Positions 13,086 to 25,786 of a DNA stretch of 64,000 bases are shown here, one piece after another. Source of the DNA: Asterias amurensis (lineage: Eukaryota; Echinodermata; Asteroidea; Forcipulatida; Asteriidae); the NCBI RefSeq assembly GCF_032118995.1, contig NC_092663.1, forward strand, positions 1 to 64,000, given 5' to 3'. The notes below the pieces were generated by a model. It did not search any database. It worked only from the letters and a program-made list of their open reading frames with translations, and was not told where the DNA came from. The position numbers and the translations under genes were made by a program. Numbering within the stretch: the stretch's first letter is position 1; each line of letters starts with the position of its first letter.

Positions 13086-13714
13086 TAAATAGAAACTTTT
13101 GTATATATAATTGCAACGACATTTCACATTACATTAATGTGGTTATGTAAAAGCATAACCAAGAATTACAGGCCAAAGTTTGACAGCAACAAGAAAACAT
13201 TTTCACATATTATGACAACAACACTTCTCAGAGTGCATTTTAAGTCTATTAGCCTGTTAAACAGGAACTTATTTTCAGGCAGGTAAACTTAACTATATTC
13301 ACACATTGAATGCACCCCAAAAAGTTCAGGTGGTTTTTCAAGACCTGACTGAATGCCAGCTTTCAGCTTTTATCAAGATAACTCTCAATAACAAAGATAA
13401 CTACAAATGGGGTCTAAGGACATTTCAGCAGGTCAAATGGACACACCCACTAATAATAAGTTTTATCAGGTTAAAGATTCAAATGGGGTCTGCGGCCATT
13501 GACCGGTGGTTTACAAAATGTATGACAGTACCCATGCCTCGATACATGGCACTTTACAAAGTCTTTTCATCGTGCTTTTTTAAGGTTCACTCTCCAGCTG
13601 ATAATAAAAGCTCTACGTTGAGGTACCTGAACATTTAATGACTGTCAAATATGTTACTTGACATTCAGTGTAGTAGTTTCAGTTACTAGGTACATAAATT
13701 AACTATTTTTGGTT
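13086..13714. other. No gene seen
   Basis: AT-rich DNA. The 110-codon open frame at 13306-13638 (+) lacks recognisable motifs, and no other copy in the window supports its frame. I do not call it. Confidence 0.5.
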
Positions 13715-14084
13715 AAACACACTGCACACCATTGTCAACGACCAAATCTTCTCACATGCTGTATCTGAAAATATACAAAACAAAACAAACCTGTGAAAAC
13801 TTTAGCCCAATTGGTCGTGGAGGGTTCCGAGAATAATTGACGAAAAAACACCCTTGTCACATAAAGTTGTGTGCTTTTAGATGGTGCATTTAGAGACCTT
13901 ATTCATTCGAAATCTGAGATCTCAAAATCCAATTTTTGGAAAATTAATTCTGTCTAGAAACTACTCTACTGCAGAGGGAGCCGTTTCTCACAATGTTTTG
14001 TACCATCAAGTTCTCCCCATTACTCATCATCAATTTAATGCCAATAATTATTTTTAGTAGTTTACCAAGGTGTCCACTGCCTTT
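13715..14084 (-). mobile_element. MITE family A, diverged full-length copy
   Basis: The left end has a decayed terminal repeat (ACACTGCACACCATTG) and the right end keeps GTGTCCACTGCCTTT. The interior keeps AACAAACCTGTGAAAACTTTAG, the ACACCCTTGTCACA block and the GAGGGAGCCGTTTCTCACAATGTTTT block of family A. There is no coding capacity, as expected for a non-autonomous element. Confidence 0.85.
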
Positions 14085-15199
14085 CACTTTACTAAATTAC
14101 CTACAGTACAAATAAAGTTTACTTCAAAGAAAATTCAGTGTTCTTTAATTACAATTTACTGTAGTTTAATAAAAGTATGTACTTCAAGGAAAATTTACAG
14201 CACTTGTTTTACAATATGTAATTCAGGGAAATTTACTATACTTTAATTACAGTATGTACAGAAACACCTTTACAATTTTAAATCACACTTTCATGTTATT
14301 TTCAAAATTAGGTTTGATTATTAAAGTCACTGTATTTTGTGTAAAATTGCTGTTTTAATTCTATGAATTTAATATTATTGTTGGTTTCTTTCTAAAGGAA
14401 TAAAATAAGTGTCTTTGTTTCAAAACAACAGGTCATCAACAAAATTTGTTTCATTTATGTTTTGATAATGTATTGTTCTTTCAGTCCTCAAATTTGGACA
14501 CTTTGAAAAGCAACAACACCATTTACTGACTGTTTTGGAAAACTTCACATTTGGAAACAATGTTTTTCACCTGTTTCCTGTCAACTTGAAACTTTTAATG
14601 ATCGAGCAGCAACTTTGCTTTTGTTTATGTTTTCAGGACTTACCAAGTAAATCAGATTACATAATGCTGCTTCTTAATATAATAATTTTTATTTTATTTT
14701 TGTTACTTTTTTTCATTACTAATATTTGTTGACATGTTGTTATATTTCGACCTTTTGGGTGTAAAGCTTGTATTCAGTTTTCGGCCTGATATATACTTAC
14801 ATCAGTTTATTTCACATTTCATATTTCATTGATGTTCTATTTGCATTTAAAACAACGCAAACAGTTATCTCTGATGCATTAATTTACAATGCCTTGTAGC
14901 TAGTCTAACAATACTTTAATAATCAGTACCCACAAAATGCAAGGACTGGTATAAAATACAAGTCTACTTTCAAGCGCCACCCAGACTTCGCGTACGTTTA
15001 ACGAATGTACAAATGGCTTGAGCCCATGCTTTTCTTCCAGGAGTATCTCGACATCGTACACTTGTTTCACGGATTGTACAATACAAGCTTTTTTGTAAGA
15101 AAGGATCTACACATAATAATATAGCTTCTGTCCCAAGAAGTAGTCAATAAGGTTACTTTCTACTTTGATACTTGAGCCTATTTTATGTCGTTTCAACAG
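14085..15199. other. No gene seen; internal short duplications
   Basis: The interval 14090-14250 repeats a motif of the type TTTACTTCAAGGAAAATT three times at irregular spacing, which suggests an old degenerate tandem repeat. Acceptor-like pyrimidine tracts followed by CAG occur near 14484 and 14636. No coding frame is supported. Confidence 0.45.
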
Positions 15200-16852
15200 T
15201 GTTTGTGACCTTGATGTTCGTGCTCATTCACATTGAACTGGTGTTGTGACCGGGCCACTGCACAAGAAGTTGCATCGTTGTTTGGAATTCTTCACTTTCA
15301 TCGGTAAGTGTGTTACTATTAATGTACTATACTTAGAATACGTAGGACTAGGTTGTAGGTAGAAGCTCACAGACTTTTAGGCAATGAGAACGAAAATGAT
15401 AGATTTGCGTCCACCGCATGCTCTGAAAGCTACCGTCGAGAATTTTAATTACTTTCACAAAATAATAATAATAATAACAAGTTCTATGCATCATCACAAA
15501 TGTTCAAGTTAAAATCATCAAACAAGGGTAAAAGGTTATATTTACGCATTTTAGTAGTAGTACTATACAAGGCAGACATTCCGCCGCAATTGTCATTGCG
15601 ATCGCGATCATTCTGTTTGCAGTTAAACACGCATAAGATCTGCTGCCGTTCATCTGTCGAGCACAATCAACAAATTTGCCCCACAAATATTCTGCGCAAT
15701 TTTTAATTTGCGCTATGCAGAATAGGTAAATTTGTGTATCGAGCTCCACTTTGCGCAATTTGAAGATTGCGCATCTTCATGTGCAAAATAATGAATAAAG
15801 AAAAAAAGCCTCATGCCCTTTCAAAAAGGCCCGGACGCAAATCTAAAACTTTCATTCTCATGGCCTTAAACAAGTAAATAAGGGGAGTCCAAACAAAACT
15901 TTGCAAACGTTAGCTAATATTTTATAAAATGAAATTAAAAACAGGATTCCAAATTGGATTGGGTTGGCATTTTTATCTAAGTTTCGTCTGTTTGATTGCA
16001 GCATGATTTTAAATTTTCGTACCTTAATATGTAAAAGTGGTGCATCAGTTCATCGTAGTCATGATAATTTATGTTGGTTTTTCAAGACATTTATGCCAAA
16101 ACACAACCCCATGAAGTAGGCAGCCCCATGAATACCCACTGACAACAGTAGGCATTAATACTAAGATCATGGGTCACTTTTTGCCATTTTGTACGTTTCA
16201 TGAGGACTGTAGCTGACTGAGAATCACAGAAGAAAAAAAAAAACGGTTTAAGAGCAACATAGTAAACATAGCCCACGATTTGTCACAGGTACTTCTAAAA
16301 AACTACAGTAACTATAAAGCTCCCCGTGAGAGAGCCTTATAGTTTCTAGAAGTATGTCACTCTGTCTTCAATTAGAAACTTCAATAATGGACAGACTCCT
16401 CCTAAGTTCCATAATGTAGAGACAAAGCTGCAGGATATGTTTCTTTTTCAGTACTTCAAGGAAGCAGCTTCATGTAACACATATTCTAACAAAAGGTTTT
16501 ACATTTGATGGAATGGACAGAACTGTGAGGTCCTAATCAATCATGTGTTTGGGGAATACTTGAGTACAATCAATAAGAAAGCTATAATGCATAAACTTAC
16601 AACTATGCTTTTTCGTGTCCCCTTCTAAAAACCATTTTAATCCTGTCTTGCTAGGAACTTTATGATGTGCCTGTGTTATTTGTACATATTATAATGAAAT
16701 TCATCTGAATGACTACATATTAAAACAATTTTGTTTTTCTCTCTCTCTTTCTTCAATAGTTCAAACTACAACTTCTCGGATTCTTCCTCGACTTGCTGTC
16801 ATCACAGAAGGCCACAAGCATGGTGAAACAGAGTGACAACGTCACCTCATAG
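15200..16852 (+). other. Candidate two-exon transcript
   Basis: A strong 5' splice site (TCG/GTAAGTG, intron from 15304) is followed 1.4 kb later by a textbook acceptor. That acceptor has a long CT-rich tract from about 16738 and CAATAG ending at 16759. Downstream, the frame starting with TTC is open for about 30 codons to TAG at about 16852. The same phase in the upstream exon is closed by a TGA about 19 codons before the junction, and no ATG follows it. The transcript may therefore be noncoding, or have its start elsewhere. Its intron contains the MITE at 15376-15869. Confidence 0.3.
15376..15869. mobile_element. MITE family H with TTTA/TTAA flanks
   Basis: About 35-bp imperfect terminal inverted repeats face each other: left GGCAATGAGAACG...AGATTTGCGTCC from 15380, right GGACGCAAATCT...CATGGCC to 15865. 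The immediate flanks are TTTA and TTAA, consistent with a TTAA target duplication with one substitution. The interior has no transposase frame. Short TTGCGCAAT words recur in the right half. Confidence 0.7.
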
Positions 16853-17130
16853 GCTAAACACTCCAAAAAGAGATTGAACCTGTTGTGTCGGCAAATGTAC
16901 CCTGTAGGGATGTAAGCATTTGACCAGTCCGTTGGGACAGTTTCTTTTCCTCTTTTTCGGCCAATTGTGTCAATTCACCTGACGGGACAAAAAGTGATTG
17001 ACGGACATACATGTAATACGACTGACGGGACACTATTTCAAGACGTCACATTATTCTCTTTACTAAATATCAGTAAACAAAAATGGTTTCTGTTTTTTAG
17101 TTCAGGCGAATTGGATAGTAGATACATTTA
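15870..17130. other. No further gene seen; one hairpin
   Basis: Apart from the candidate second exon above, nothing coding is supported. A hairpin lies at 16309-16341: ACTATAAAGCTC and GAGCCTTATAGT pair at 11 of 12 positions around a short CCCGTGAGA-like loop. Around 16975-17035 TGACGGGACA-like words are repeated three times. Confidence 0.5.
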
Positions 17131-17472
17131 ATACACTGGACACCTTTGGTAATTGTCGAAGACCAGTCCTTTCACTTGGTGTATCTCAACATACTCATAA
17201 AATAATAAATCTGTAACAATTGGAGCTCAATATTTATCGAAGATAACAGACAATAATGGAAGAAAAAACAGCAAACGTTGTGTATTTTCAGATTCTTTAA
17301 TTTAAGACCTCAGCTGAGGTCTCAAATTCAATTCTAAATATGTTGCTTCAGAGGGAGCTGTTTCTCACAATGTTTTATACTATCAACAGATCTCCATTGT
17401 TAGTTACTACTAAGTAAGTTTGTATGCTAACAATTAATAATTTTGAGTAATTACCAATAGTGTCCAGTGCCA
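17131..17472 (-). mobile_element. MITE family A copy
   Basis: The ends read ACACTGGACACCTTTGGTAATTGTC (left) and AATTACCAATAGTGTCCAGTGCC (right), the family A terminal inverted repeats. The internal palindromic core AAGACCTCAGCTGAGGTCTC (17306-17325) is nearly perfect here. It carries no coding frame. Confidence 0.88.
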
Positions 17473-18333
17473 GTACCAAAACAAGGATATACTTCAGTAT
17501 ACGGATTTGTGAAGAATATATGACAATCAAAACCCACCGCAGAAAAATGTATGCTGCCATGGAATGTGAATCTGTTGAAATTGGTGCTTTCTTGCAGGTA
17601 AAATTTGAGTTCTGAAGCTTTGAAATTTTTCGGCCCCAGAAATGGACCCTGATATCCAGGACATCACTGTAGTACAATACGAAAGTGTAAGGCCTCCAGG
17701 GCTAAGTTCACAGGGAACTAGGATGGCCCAACGTTGATCACAGAGATCGACGCTCAGAGTGAGCTCACTGGGGTTGACAAGTGCTTGTTCATTATCAGTT
17801 GAATAGTCCACCTACTTTGGAAACTTGAATGAGACAAAGCAAAACACAGGCATGGGAATGGGCGATGATGAAAAAACAGGAGATCAATTTTGTACGAAAA
17901 AAACTGAACGCTTAACATGCGTGTCAGGATTTTGGGCAATGTCCATAATTTGGGCAAGCTAGCTAGGTGACCCAGGCGTCAGTGCTGCACCGAGTGAACT
18001 GTTGTCAGTTCCTTTTCTGCAAAATAGGTCAACTTACATTTTCAGATTAGAGAAGAGGGATATTAGCGAAATCCAAATGTACACTCAGGGCCTACAACTC
18101 ACCCCCCAAATTTTATATCAAATTCACACTGAACTCGAAGATCACAAATTTGAAAGGGGAAAAACAGGAATTCATGTTTAAACAGGAAAATTCTCATGCC
18201 TGAAAACAGTCGGCGTGCTAGTGCGTGCGTTTTGGCCTTGATAAATTTGCTAGTGCATCGGTCCTCCGAGGAGTGCATTTGGGAAGACAGGTTTGTTGAA
18301 GGTATTTCGATTGGATTTGACAAAGTGAGGCAA
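17473..18333. other. No gene seen
   Basis: Several overlapping short open frames on both strands (17527-17811, 18099-18512) run into the neighbouring MITEs and show no domain or conserved frame. I treat them as chance. Confidence 0.5.
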
Positions 18334-18723
18334 TTAAAGGAACACGTTGCCTTGGATCGGTCGAGTTGGTCTTTGAAAAGCGTTTGTAACCGTTTTTTAT
18401 AAAATGCATATGGGTAGAAAGATGTAGTACAAGTAGAATACAATGATCCACACAAACATGCCTCGAAATTGCGTGGTTTTCCTTTTACCTCGTCGACTAA
18501 CACGTCGGCCATTTATGGGGGTCAAAATTTTGACTCCCATAAATGGCCGACCGTGTTAGTTCTCACAGTAGAAGGAAAACCACGCAATTTCGAGGCAAAC
18601 TTGTGTGGATCATTGTATTCTACTTTTAAAACATCTTTCCAACCATATGCATTATATACAAAACGGTTACAAACGCTTTTGTTTTGACCAACTCGTCCGA
18701 TCCAAGGCAACGTGTTCCTTTAA
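18334..18723. mobile_element. Foldback MITE family D, near-perfect 390-bp palindrome
   Basis: The element runs from TTAA (18334-18337) to TTAA (18720-18723), and nearly the whole of it is one inverted repeat. Arms of about 190 bp meet at GTCAAAATTTTGAC (18521-18534). The termini are AGGAACACGTTGCCTTGG and its complement. Arm identity is high, with scattered substitutions and small indels. No coding potential; open frames here are mirror images produced by the palindrome. Confidence 0.95.
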
Positions 18724-21700
18724 AGATTTTTTTCACATACAGCTGTGTGTCAGAGTCCCCTCATTTATGTTCTTACAAACCCCCCAGAGATATTTCCAAC
18801 CCGGCCCCCGGAGTGCAACAGACAAACAGTAACCGGTCGGGCGGTAGATTTCCACCAAAACGAGCCTGCAGCCTTAGCCCGAGACTGCTCGTAGTATTCC
18901 CCGGGTCTGAGGTTCGATTTGGATTCGGGATAAGGGGAACTTTAGGCCCCGTGGTTAGACTTCTCCCAAGACTTTCGAATTAGTCTCGCAGGAAACACGC
19001 CACAGTATGTGATCATAATATTTCATGTGGGAGTGTAAATTTCACCCGGGATTGGAAAAAAGGTCTCAAAGCTGATATTTAACCATAAATACATATCTTA
19101 ATTGGATGTGAACTACAACACAAATGTGTGATTCAATATTTATTTCCTGATTTAGGGTACCCACACCTGTTCCAGATCCTCGAACTTCAATTATCATAAA
19201 CATTTATCAATCTAAGGAGACAAAAGGGAAAAGTGGTTTTGGACAGCTTAGATTGTCTACTTTGCATGCGGTAATTATTTGAAAGCATATATGAGCTTTT
19301 ACAATTCAATGCAAAAACAACACAACATTTATGTGGAATTAGCCAAACATAAATTTGTCTGGGGATCATGTCATACGCAAGTTAAGTCCAAGGAAGAATG
19401 GGCTAGACTCTTAACTGATCATCAGCAGTAATAAGTTGTGACACATCTTAAATGCATTTTGTGAGCACTGTAATGGAACACAAAGCCTTTTACGGCCTGG
19501 GGTCCGGGCCTGCCTACAGGAACAAATTTTGCATTTCAGATGCTCTGTGATGCAATCTAAGGCAATTAAGAGCCCTAATGGCAAACAAAACAGAACAAAA
19601 TAAACACCCTCACATACTTCTCAAATGAATATGGAGTCAAATAATAACAGCCCTTAGTGCGAAGTTACCTGGATAAAACATGGCCAATATATCGCTCAAA
19701 CAAGTCATAGAGGCCGCAGACTGACAATAGCATACAGAGATGGCGCGTCTCAATAAAGTAAACATACAGTAACTACAGTACAAGAGAACAAAAAAGTATG
19801 GAGACGACACGCATGTACATGTATTTGCCCTCTTATGAGACACACAAGTTAGCAAAAACTGGGGGAATATTGTTCACCGCAGAACATGGGGGGGACACAC
19901 ATGTCCCCAATTCCCCTACCCCTGATTGACGCACATGCATTGACTTAGTGTAACCCTGATGTAGCTTCGACAAAAAGAGCATTTGAGGTACTGAGCATTA
20001 TTTTGAGGTAGTGGTACAGTAGTACATACGCATTTATTTTTTAAGGCCAGCTATGGTTAGTAATGGTGTAAGAGGAAATCGCAGCTTGGAAACAGTTCTA
20101 TTTAATTTTAGATATTGAAAGTGTACATATATGCAGCACAACTAAACTTCTTTTCCTTGTGGGGGAAACACTTTATACACGTACATGGGTCAGCGCATTG
20201 TACACAACACAGCTCTTTCTTATTCGTTAAGACATTTTATTGTGATTATAAAAGTGGGTACAAATGGACTTGCAATTTGAACACAGCAAATTGTAATTAA
20301 TCACAGCAGTACCATTAGGATCTATACAGGTAGATTCACAGGTAAATTTATGCAGAGTTCTTTTGATTGTTGGAAACAGTTTCTATTGTAAAACAGAATT
20401 TCAGAAGCTTTATACTGTGAAACTTCTCAGATTCAACACATAAATACATAGTGTATGTTTCTACATTGACACATTAATTTTAACTTAAATGTAGGGCCAT
20501 GCATGCATGAGGGTCTGCACGTTTATAGCCCAGTGGCAGAAGTTTGTGCAGTAAAGACAAGACAAGGCAGTACCATAAACAGGTAAACAGGTTCACAGGC
20601 AAAATATTTCTTGGAACGATCCGTTCAATTGTTTTAATACTTTATAAATGTAGTTGTATACAATCTTAAAAAACTTCCCAGCAAATGTCAACAAAGAAAT
20701 AATAATCCCTATAGGGATACACACTCTGAAGAGCGTTACTGCCATTATGCTTCTTGTATTTAAAAGGCAATGTATTTACTTCACAGTGAAATGTGTCTCA
20801 AAGTGCACTTTACTATACAAAGCTGCTGTAATTCTTACTACATGTATGTAAGTCTTTAATTAGTCATTTTAAAATGTATACAAACCATTTGATCAGAAGA
20901 TTTCAGTTACAAGTTTAGTCATATTGCTGGTTAGCAAATTTAAAAGCATGTTAATTGTAAGATTAGATTGGGGCGTCTGAATTTATTGAAACAGGATTTT
21001 GTACAATTAATGTATAATATCAATGGTACAGAATACAATAAAATGAACCTGTGACAAATTAATTTTAATCCGCTTCAGGAGTCGCAATGTGATTGCAAAA
21101 ATCATCCACTGGTGTATAGCTCACTTAATAAGTAGTGGGGTTTCAAAAGACTACAAAATCATTTAAATTTTTTAATTTAGTTAAAACTTGACGTTTATCT
21201 AATAGGCAAAACAGTGGACATTAACTAATTAACAATGTTAGTTTTACACAAAAGTACAATTTGATTCACTTTACGACCATTTGGATATCTTTATCATACC
21301 ACAGCAGTCTCCACTCACAAACAGGGCCATTCCAATAAGGAGTTCAAATCAATCTAACAGTAACTATGTTTCTATAAGAACTTCCTGTTTGTACATGTAT
21401 GTATTCTTTGTGAAGAGATCAGTCCTTGTACAAGCTTAGGCTTCTTGTCTGCGACCTCCCACTATATGATTAACTTCTGTTAAGTAGTTTTTCATTATAT
21501 TGCACTACCTAATGGTATGGAAAATAAACCTAATATCTGAACCACCATAATTTAAGTGTGCCACAAACTACAAAAAGAAGAGTGGACTCAAAAGCTATTA
21601 AACTCCCACCAGTAAACAAACACTAAATTAAGAGCAAATCAAAAACATGACAATAAGCGTCATACATTAGCCTTTTACCTTTACTAAATTGTATTGGACT

Positions 21701-21754
21701 TCAGTTTCCATCCTATTGGCTAATTGAAGGAGGTTTACAGTCACCAAGTACTGG
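18724..21754. other. Single-copy stretch, no supported gene
   Basis: A locally GC-richer patch at 18780-19000 carries a 99-codon open frame (18684-18983, +) that starts inside the palindromic MITE. It shows no domain that I recognise. The rest is AT-rich with scattered short open frames. Two related segments near 20290-20345 and 20560-20605 (GCAGTACCAT...TTCACAGG) suggest an old local duplication. Confidence 0.5.
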
Positions 21755-21793
21755 TTCTATTCTATTTGATTCTATTCTATTCTACTATCCTAT
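21755..21793. repeat. (TTCTA)n microsatellite
   Basis: Roughly seven TTCTA-type pentamers, with one TTTGA interruption. Confidence 0.85.
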
Positions 21794-22675
21794 ATTTAAC
21801 GATTCTTTTTAGGAGATTTCTTCAACATAGTTAATTGATGGGCTATCTTTGCCCGAGTCTAAAGATGGAGTTTGACCGTAAAGAAGCAGCACGCACCTCC
21901 GCACAAGGCAGAAGTGGCACGCACCTTTGCATGATGAGTGCAATCTCACAATGTCACCATTATAGGAGCTGATCACCCATGATGAGAGACAGACCGTACT
22001 GGGATACAATGCAAGACATCATACTGGGGTGACGAGCCTTCCAAACGCTGTCGCCTCCATCTTTTGAGTTTAATTAGGTTTACAAATGTAGACTAACCCC
22101 CCCTTCACACTGCATAATCCCACTCCCCCCATCCCCACCCCCCCCCCCCTCCCCCCAAAAAGATAAAAATAAAAAATAAAAGTATGTTCCCGAGGCTTTG
22201 CACTCATGAAATGTTAGCTTGGTAGCAGAATAATTCCATTCCAATATTGTGCATGTGGCGTGATTGTGTCCAGGAAAGGTTTTTCATACTCACAGTCCTC
22301 ACTTTTTACAATGAAGTCACATGGGAAGTTGGGTCCAAAGTGTCCTCTTGTCCAATTAGTACAAATTATTAAAACCAAACACCCAACACAAATACATGTC
22401 ACTTTTATTCTAAAGATAAGGTATTCCATTATTCTTCAAAAGAAGTCTTAATAATAAGGTATAGCATTATCACTCAGTTTTTGGTCAGGAAAACACATTA
22501 AATTTGTGGACATACCAAATCTTTAAAATTAAAAGTATTTCAATTGAGAGCTGACAACTCATCACAATATTACACATTAATGCCTAAGAATAAACATAAA
22601 AGTAAAAATTACCAGACACTTCTTTACTGCAGATACACATGATTTATTCGCAATAACAAACTTTACAATACCCAA
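21794..22675. other. No supported gene; C-tract
   Basis: A C-rich tract at about 22099-22157 (minus strand G-rich) could form a G-quadruplex. On the minus strand just downstream (22062-22021) an ATG begins a 13-codon frame; further minus-strand frames follow to 21809. None has recognisable motifs, so I record only the possibility of an unidentified exon. Confidence 0.35.
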
Positions 22676-23076
22676 TTAAAGGCAGTGGACACTATTGGTA
22701 ATTACTAAAAATAGTTATTGGCATAAAACCTTTCTTGGTAACGAGTAATGGATATAGGTTGATGGTATAAAACTTTGTGAGAAACGGCTCCCTCTGAAGT
22801 GCCATAGTTTTCGAGAAAGAAGTAATTTTCCACAAATTTGATTTCGTGACCTCGAGTTAAGAACTTGAGGTCTTGAAATCAACCATCTAAACACACACAA
22901 GTTCGTGTTGCAAGGGTTGTTTTTCTTTCATTATTATCTCGCAACTTTGATGACCGATTGAGCTCAAATTTTCACAGGTTTGTTATTTTATGCATACAGT
23001 ATGTTGAGATACATGTACACCAACTGTGAAGGCTAGTTAGTCTTTGACAATTACCAATGGTGTCCACTGCCTTTAA
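22676..23076 (+). mobile_element. MITE family A, best-preserved copy
   Basis: This is the reference copy in the window: TTAA, then AGGCAGTGGACACTATTGG..., ending CCAATGGTGTCCACTGCCT and TTAA. Terminal inverted repeats run about 25 bp. The centre holds a second inverted repeat around GAGTTAAGAACTTGAGGTC. The length is about 393 bp between the TTAA duplications. The TTAA target and short length suggest a non-autonomous element mobilised by a piggyBac-type transposase. The CCY terminal motif usual in that superfamily is not seen, so the assignment is inference. Confidence 0.92.
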
Positions 23077-23574
23077 AACAGCATTGCTTTTTATTTCAAA
23101 TTAAAAAACAATTTGAAGAAATAAATTAACATAAACAAGTACAGGTACACGTATGTATTCACAAACACGTAACAAGACAGATAAACTGCAAAGTTGTCAG
23201 CTCACAATTAAAATATTTCAAAGCCATGGCACAACAATTTCTATTAATTGTCATATCGAACACTCGTATTGAAAAAAGGATTAAAAAATTTTTGTTTTTA
23301 AAGGATTAATAATAATAAAAAAAGGTATGTTGTTGTAACTCCTAAGCTTGAATGTAAATGAGGAGTGTACAATTTTGTGAACTTCTGGGAATATAAAGTA
23401 TACTATCTGATTGGAATTTCACAGATTAAGTCATAATGCAAATGGCATTATCAAGGTGTACAAAAGGGCGATAGTTCCATACCTTTGACCTTTATACCCC
23501 AGAAACAAATGGAACTTTCTGTTCTCTCAAGTTGCAAGTTCCCCCCCCCCCAAAAAAAAAAAACATAATTACAA
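23077..23574. other. No gene seen
   Basis: AT-rich. A mixed C-then-A homopolymer lies at about 23540-23563. Confidence 0.5.
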
Positions 23575-24060
23575 AACTGAGTTTGCCCGGTGGCTAGAGG
23601 CAGTGTGAATCCTTGCTTAGCAGCAGGTTCTGCAAATGAATTTATAGATTTGCATCCAGTATAAAGAATATTAATTTGGTTTGTACCCATATACACTGAT
23701 GAATTGCCACTGTTTACTCCGTACTTACACAAGTAAAAAATCACAGGCATATTACTCGGTTGGGATTCAAACCCACGACCGTTGCAAATCTACAGCAGTG
23801 TCATACCAACTAGACCACTGAGATTGCCCGGTGGCTACAGGCATTTTGAATCGTAAGTGTAGCAGCGGGTACTGCATAGGATTTATAGATGTTACACTTG
23901 CATCCGGAATAAAGAATATTAATTTGTTTTTTTTACCCTTACACACCAACAATTGTTAGCACTTATACTCAGAACTTACCAGAGTTCTGCGAAGAAAAAA
24001 TATCAAAGGCATAAAAAAAACTATTAATCAGGTGGGATTCAAGGGAAAAAAAAATGACAT
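23575..24060 (-). mobile_element. Tandem pair of tRNA-derived SINEs
   Basis: Two related units of about 240 bp lie head-to-tail on the minus strand. Each has a body with TTAATATTCTTTATNC...GGATGCAA and ends in GCCACCGGGCAA. The tRNA-like head (23755-23826) reads CTCAGTGGTCTAGTTGG for the A-box and GGTCGTGGGTTTGAATCCCA for the B-box side. A diverged piece of the preceding head (TTGAATCCCACCTG) lies near 24030. A tRNA head plus a shared unrelated body defines the SINE. The tandem arrangement may come from unequal exchange or nested insertion. Confidence 0.75.
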
Positions 24061-25405
24061 CGCACCGTGGCTTTGAAGACAACACAAAAAAGAACAACAC
24101 TAATGCATGCAAGGCAGTATGACAGTCTGATGGTCAACAAACTCCTACAATATCAAGCAAATCTGAAAATGAACAAGCACATAAAGATTTCTTACATGTA
24201 CACATTTACAACTTCAATAATGAATCATACTGTCTTGCATAGCATTTTTGGGACGGGAAAGGTGCACAAATACATAACTCTCATCCATTCATTCGTTCAT
24301 TCATTCATTCTATCTACTGTACACAACTAAATGATATGGTTTCATGGATAATGTATAGGAGCAAATAGAGTCCATTTCATACTGTAACAACTACACTTAA
24401 AACATTATGAAGTATCAAACACTTTTCAGTTACAAAATGAAATTCATTTACAATTTGTACAACAATCATTCATAACTCCTAACAAAATACATACGTGCAG
24501 GGATACATCTATATAGACCACACACACAAATGTTTGTCATTGGATTAGGGAAAAATGCTTCAAGTGTCATCATTTGTAGGTACCAGAAAAAATCATTCAC
24601 AGCACGTCTGTGGAAATGTTTTTTTTTTCAAGGAAAAGTAACGGAGGACAGGATTTAAATCTACATGGCATTATCTGCATTTCAGTGTTGGGTATACAAG
24701 TTTCTGTGTCTTTTGCATATTCATGGAGAGCATTTTTTCCAAGGACAAGCATCTATGAGTGATTATAGTACAACAAATATTGAATACATTTCCTTTTTGC
24801 ATTGTCAGAACTTGATCAATCTGCACCATGCATTCTCATATGCATCCAATGTTTGCATTTAACACAACTAACCATAGTCCTTTGATAATACTTGCTCCTT
24901 CAGTGATGTCAAACATTTCACATAGACAAATCCTAAGAAACATGAAAAAAAAGACACATTCAATTTAAATGTTTTATAAAACTATTTATGAACAATGACA
25001 CACAGCATTACAAAATGATTCTGAACTTGTAGGTGACATTAACATAAAGAGACCCAGTTAAGGAAAGGACATACAAAAAAAATGAATCACAGTTGTGGGT
25101 ACTCTTTGTTCGTTGATGCATGGTGCACAATTTCAATAATCATGAAAACAGATTACTTTGTTTTCAATACTTCATATTCATGGACTCACAGTCTGGTGTC
25201 TCTATTAATTCAGACGTTTTTCCCTTCATCTCAAACTAGGGTTTCTTTTTAGCTCTTTTTGCATTCGATTTTGTTATGTGCGCACATGATTGCGTTTTTC
25301 TCGTTCAGTCATTCAATGTTGCTTCGCTTTAGGCATTCTATTTCATTTATCATGTTTATAGGTAATCAAGACTTCACTTTGACCATTCTTAAGTTGAATT
25401 TCTAT
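24061..25405. other. No gene seen; (CATT)n at 24284-24310
   Basis: AT-rich single-copy DNA containing a short CATT microsatellite with one CGTT interruption. Short open frames at 24067-24330 and 24665-24862 (+) show no domain. Confidence 0.55.
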
Positions 25406-25630
25406 AGGCTCTTTGTCTGGAATATGAATTCCCTAAATGAATCAGAGAAGCAATGAAGCAGCACACAGTGATCTCCTGCATACATGGTGGTATGGATAGC
25501 AAAGGGTGTGTGTGTGGGGGGGGGTGGGGTAGGCTCTTTCTCTGGAATATGGATTCCCTAAATGAATCACAGAGGCAATGAAGCAGCACAAAGTGATCTT
25601 CTGCATACATGGTGGTATGGATAGCAAAGG

Positions 25631-25661
<31 letters not shown>

Positions 25662-25786
25662 GGGGTTAGGGTTAGGCTCTTTGTCTGGAATATGGATTCC
25701 CTAAATGAATCAGGCCATAAAGCAGCACACAATGATCACCTTCATACTTGGTGGTGTGGATAGCCAAGGGTGGGGGGGGGGGGGGG

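Noticed and set aside
13306-13638. 110-codon open frame (+)
   Set aside because: No motif, no supporting copy and no splice or promoter context. This length is expected by chance in 64 kb.
18099-18710. Several 60-137 codon frames on both strands
   Set aside because: Most of them lie in or overlap the palindromic MITE, which mirrors any frame onto the other strand.
18684-18983. 99-codon frame in a GC-richer patch
   Set aside because: It starts inside a MITE arm, and no domain or homology is recognisable.
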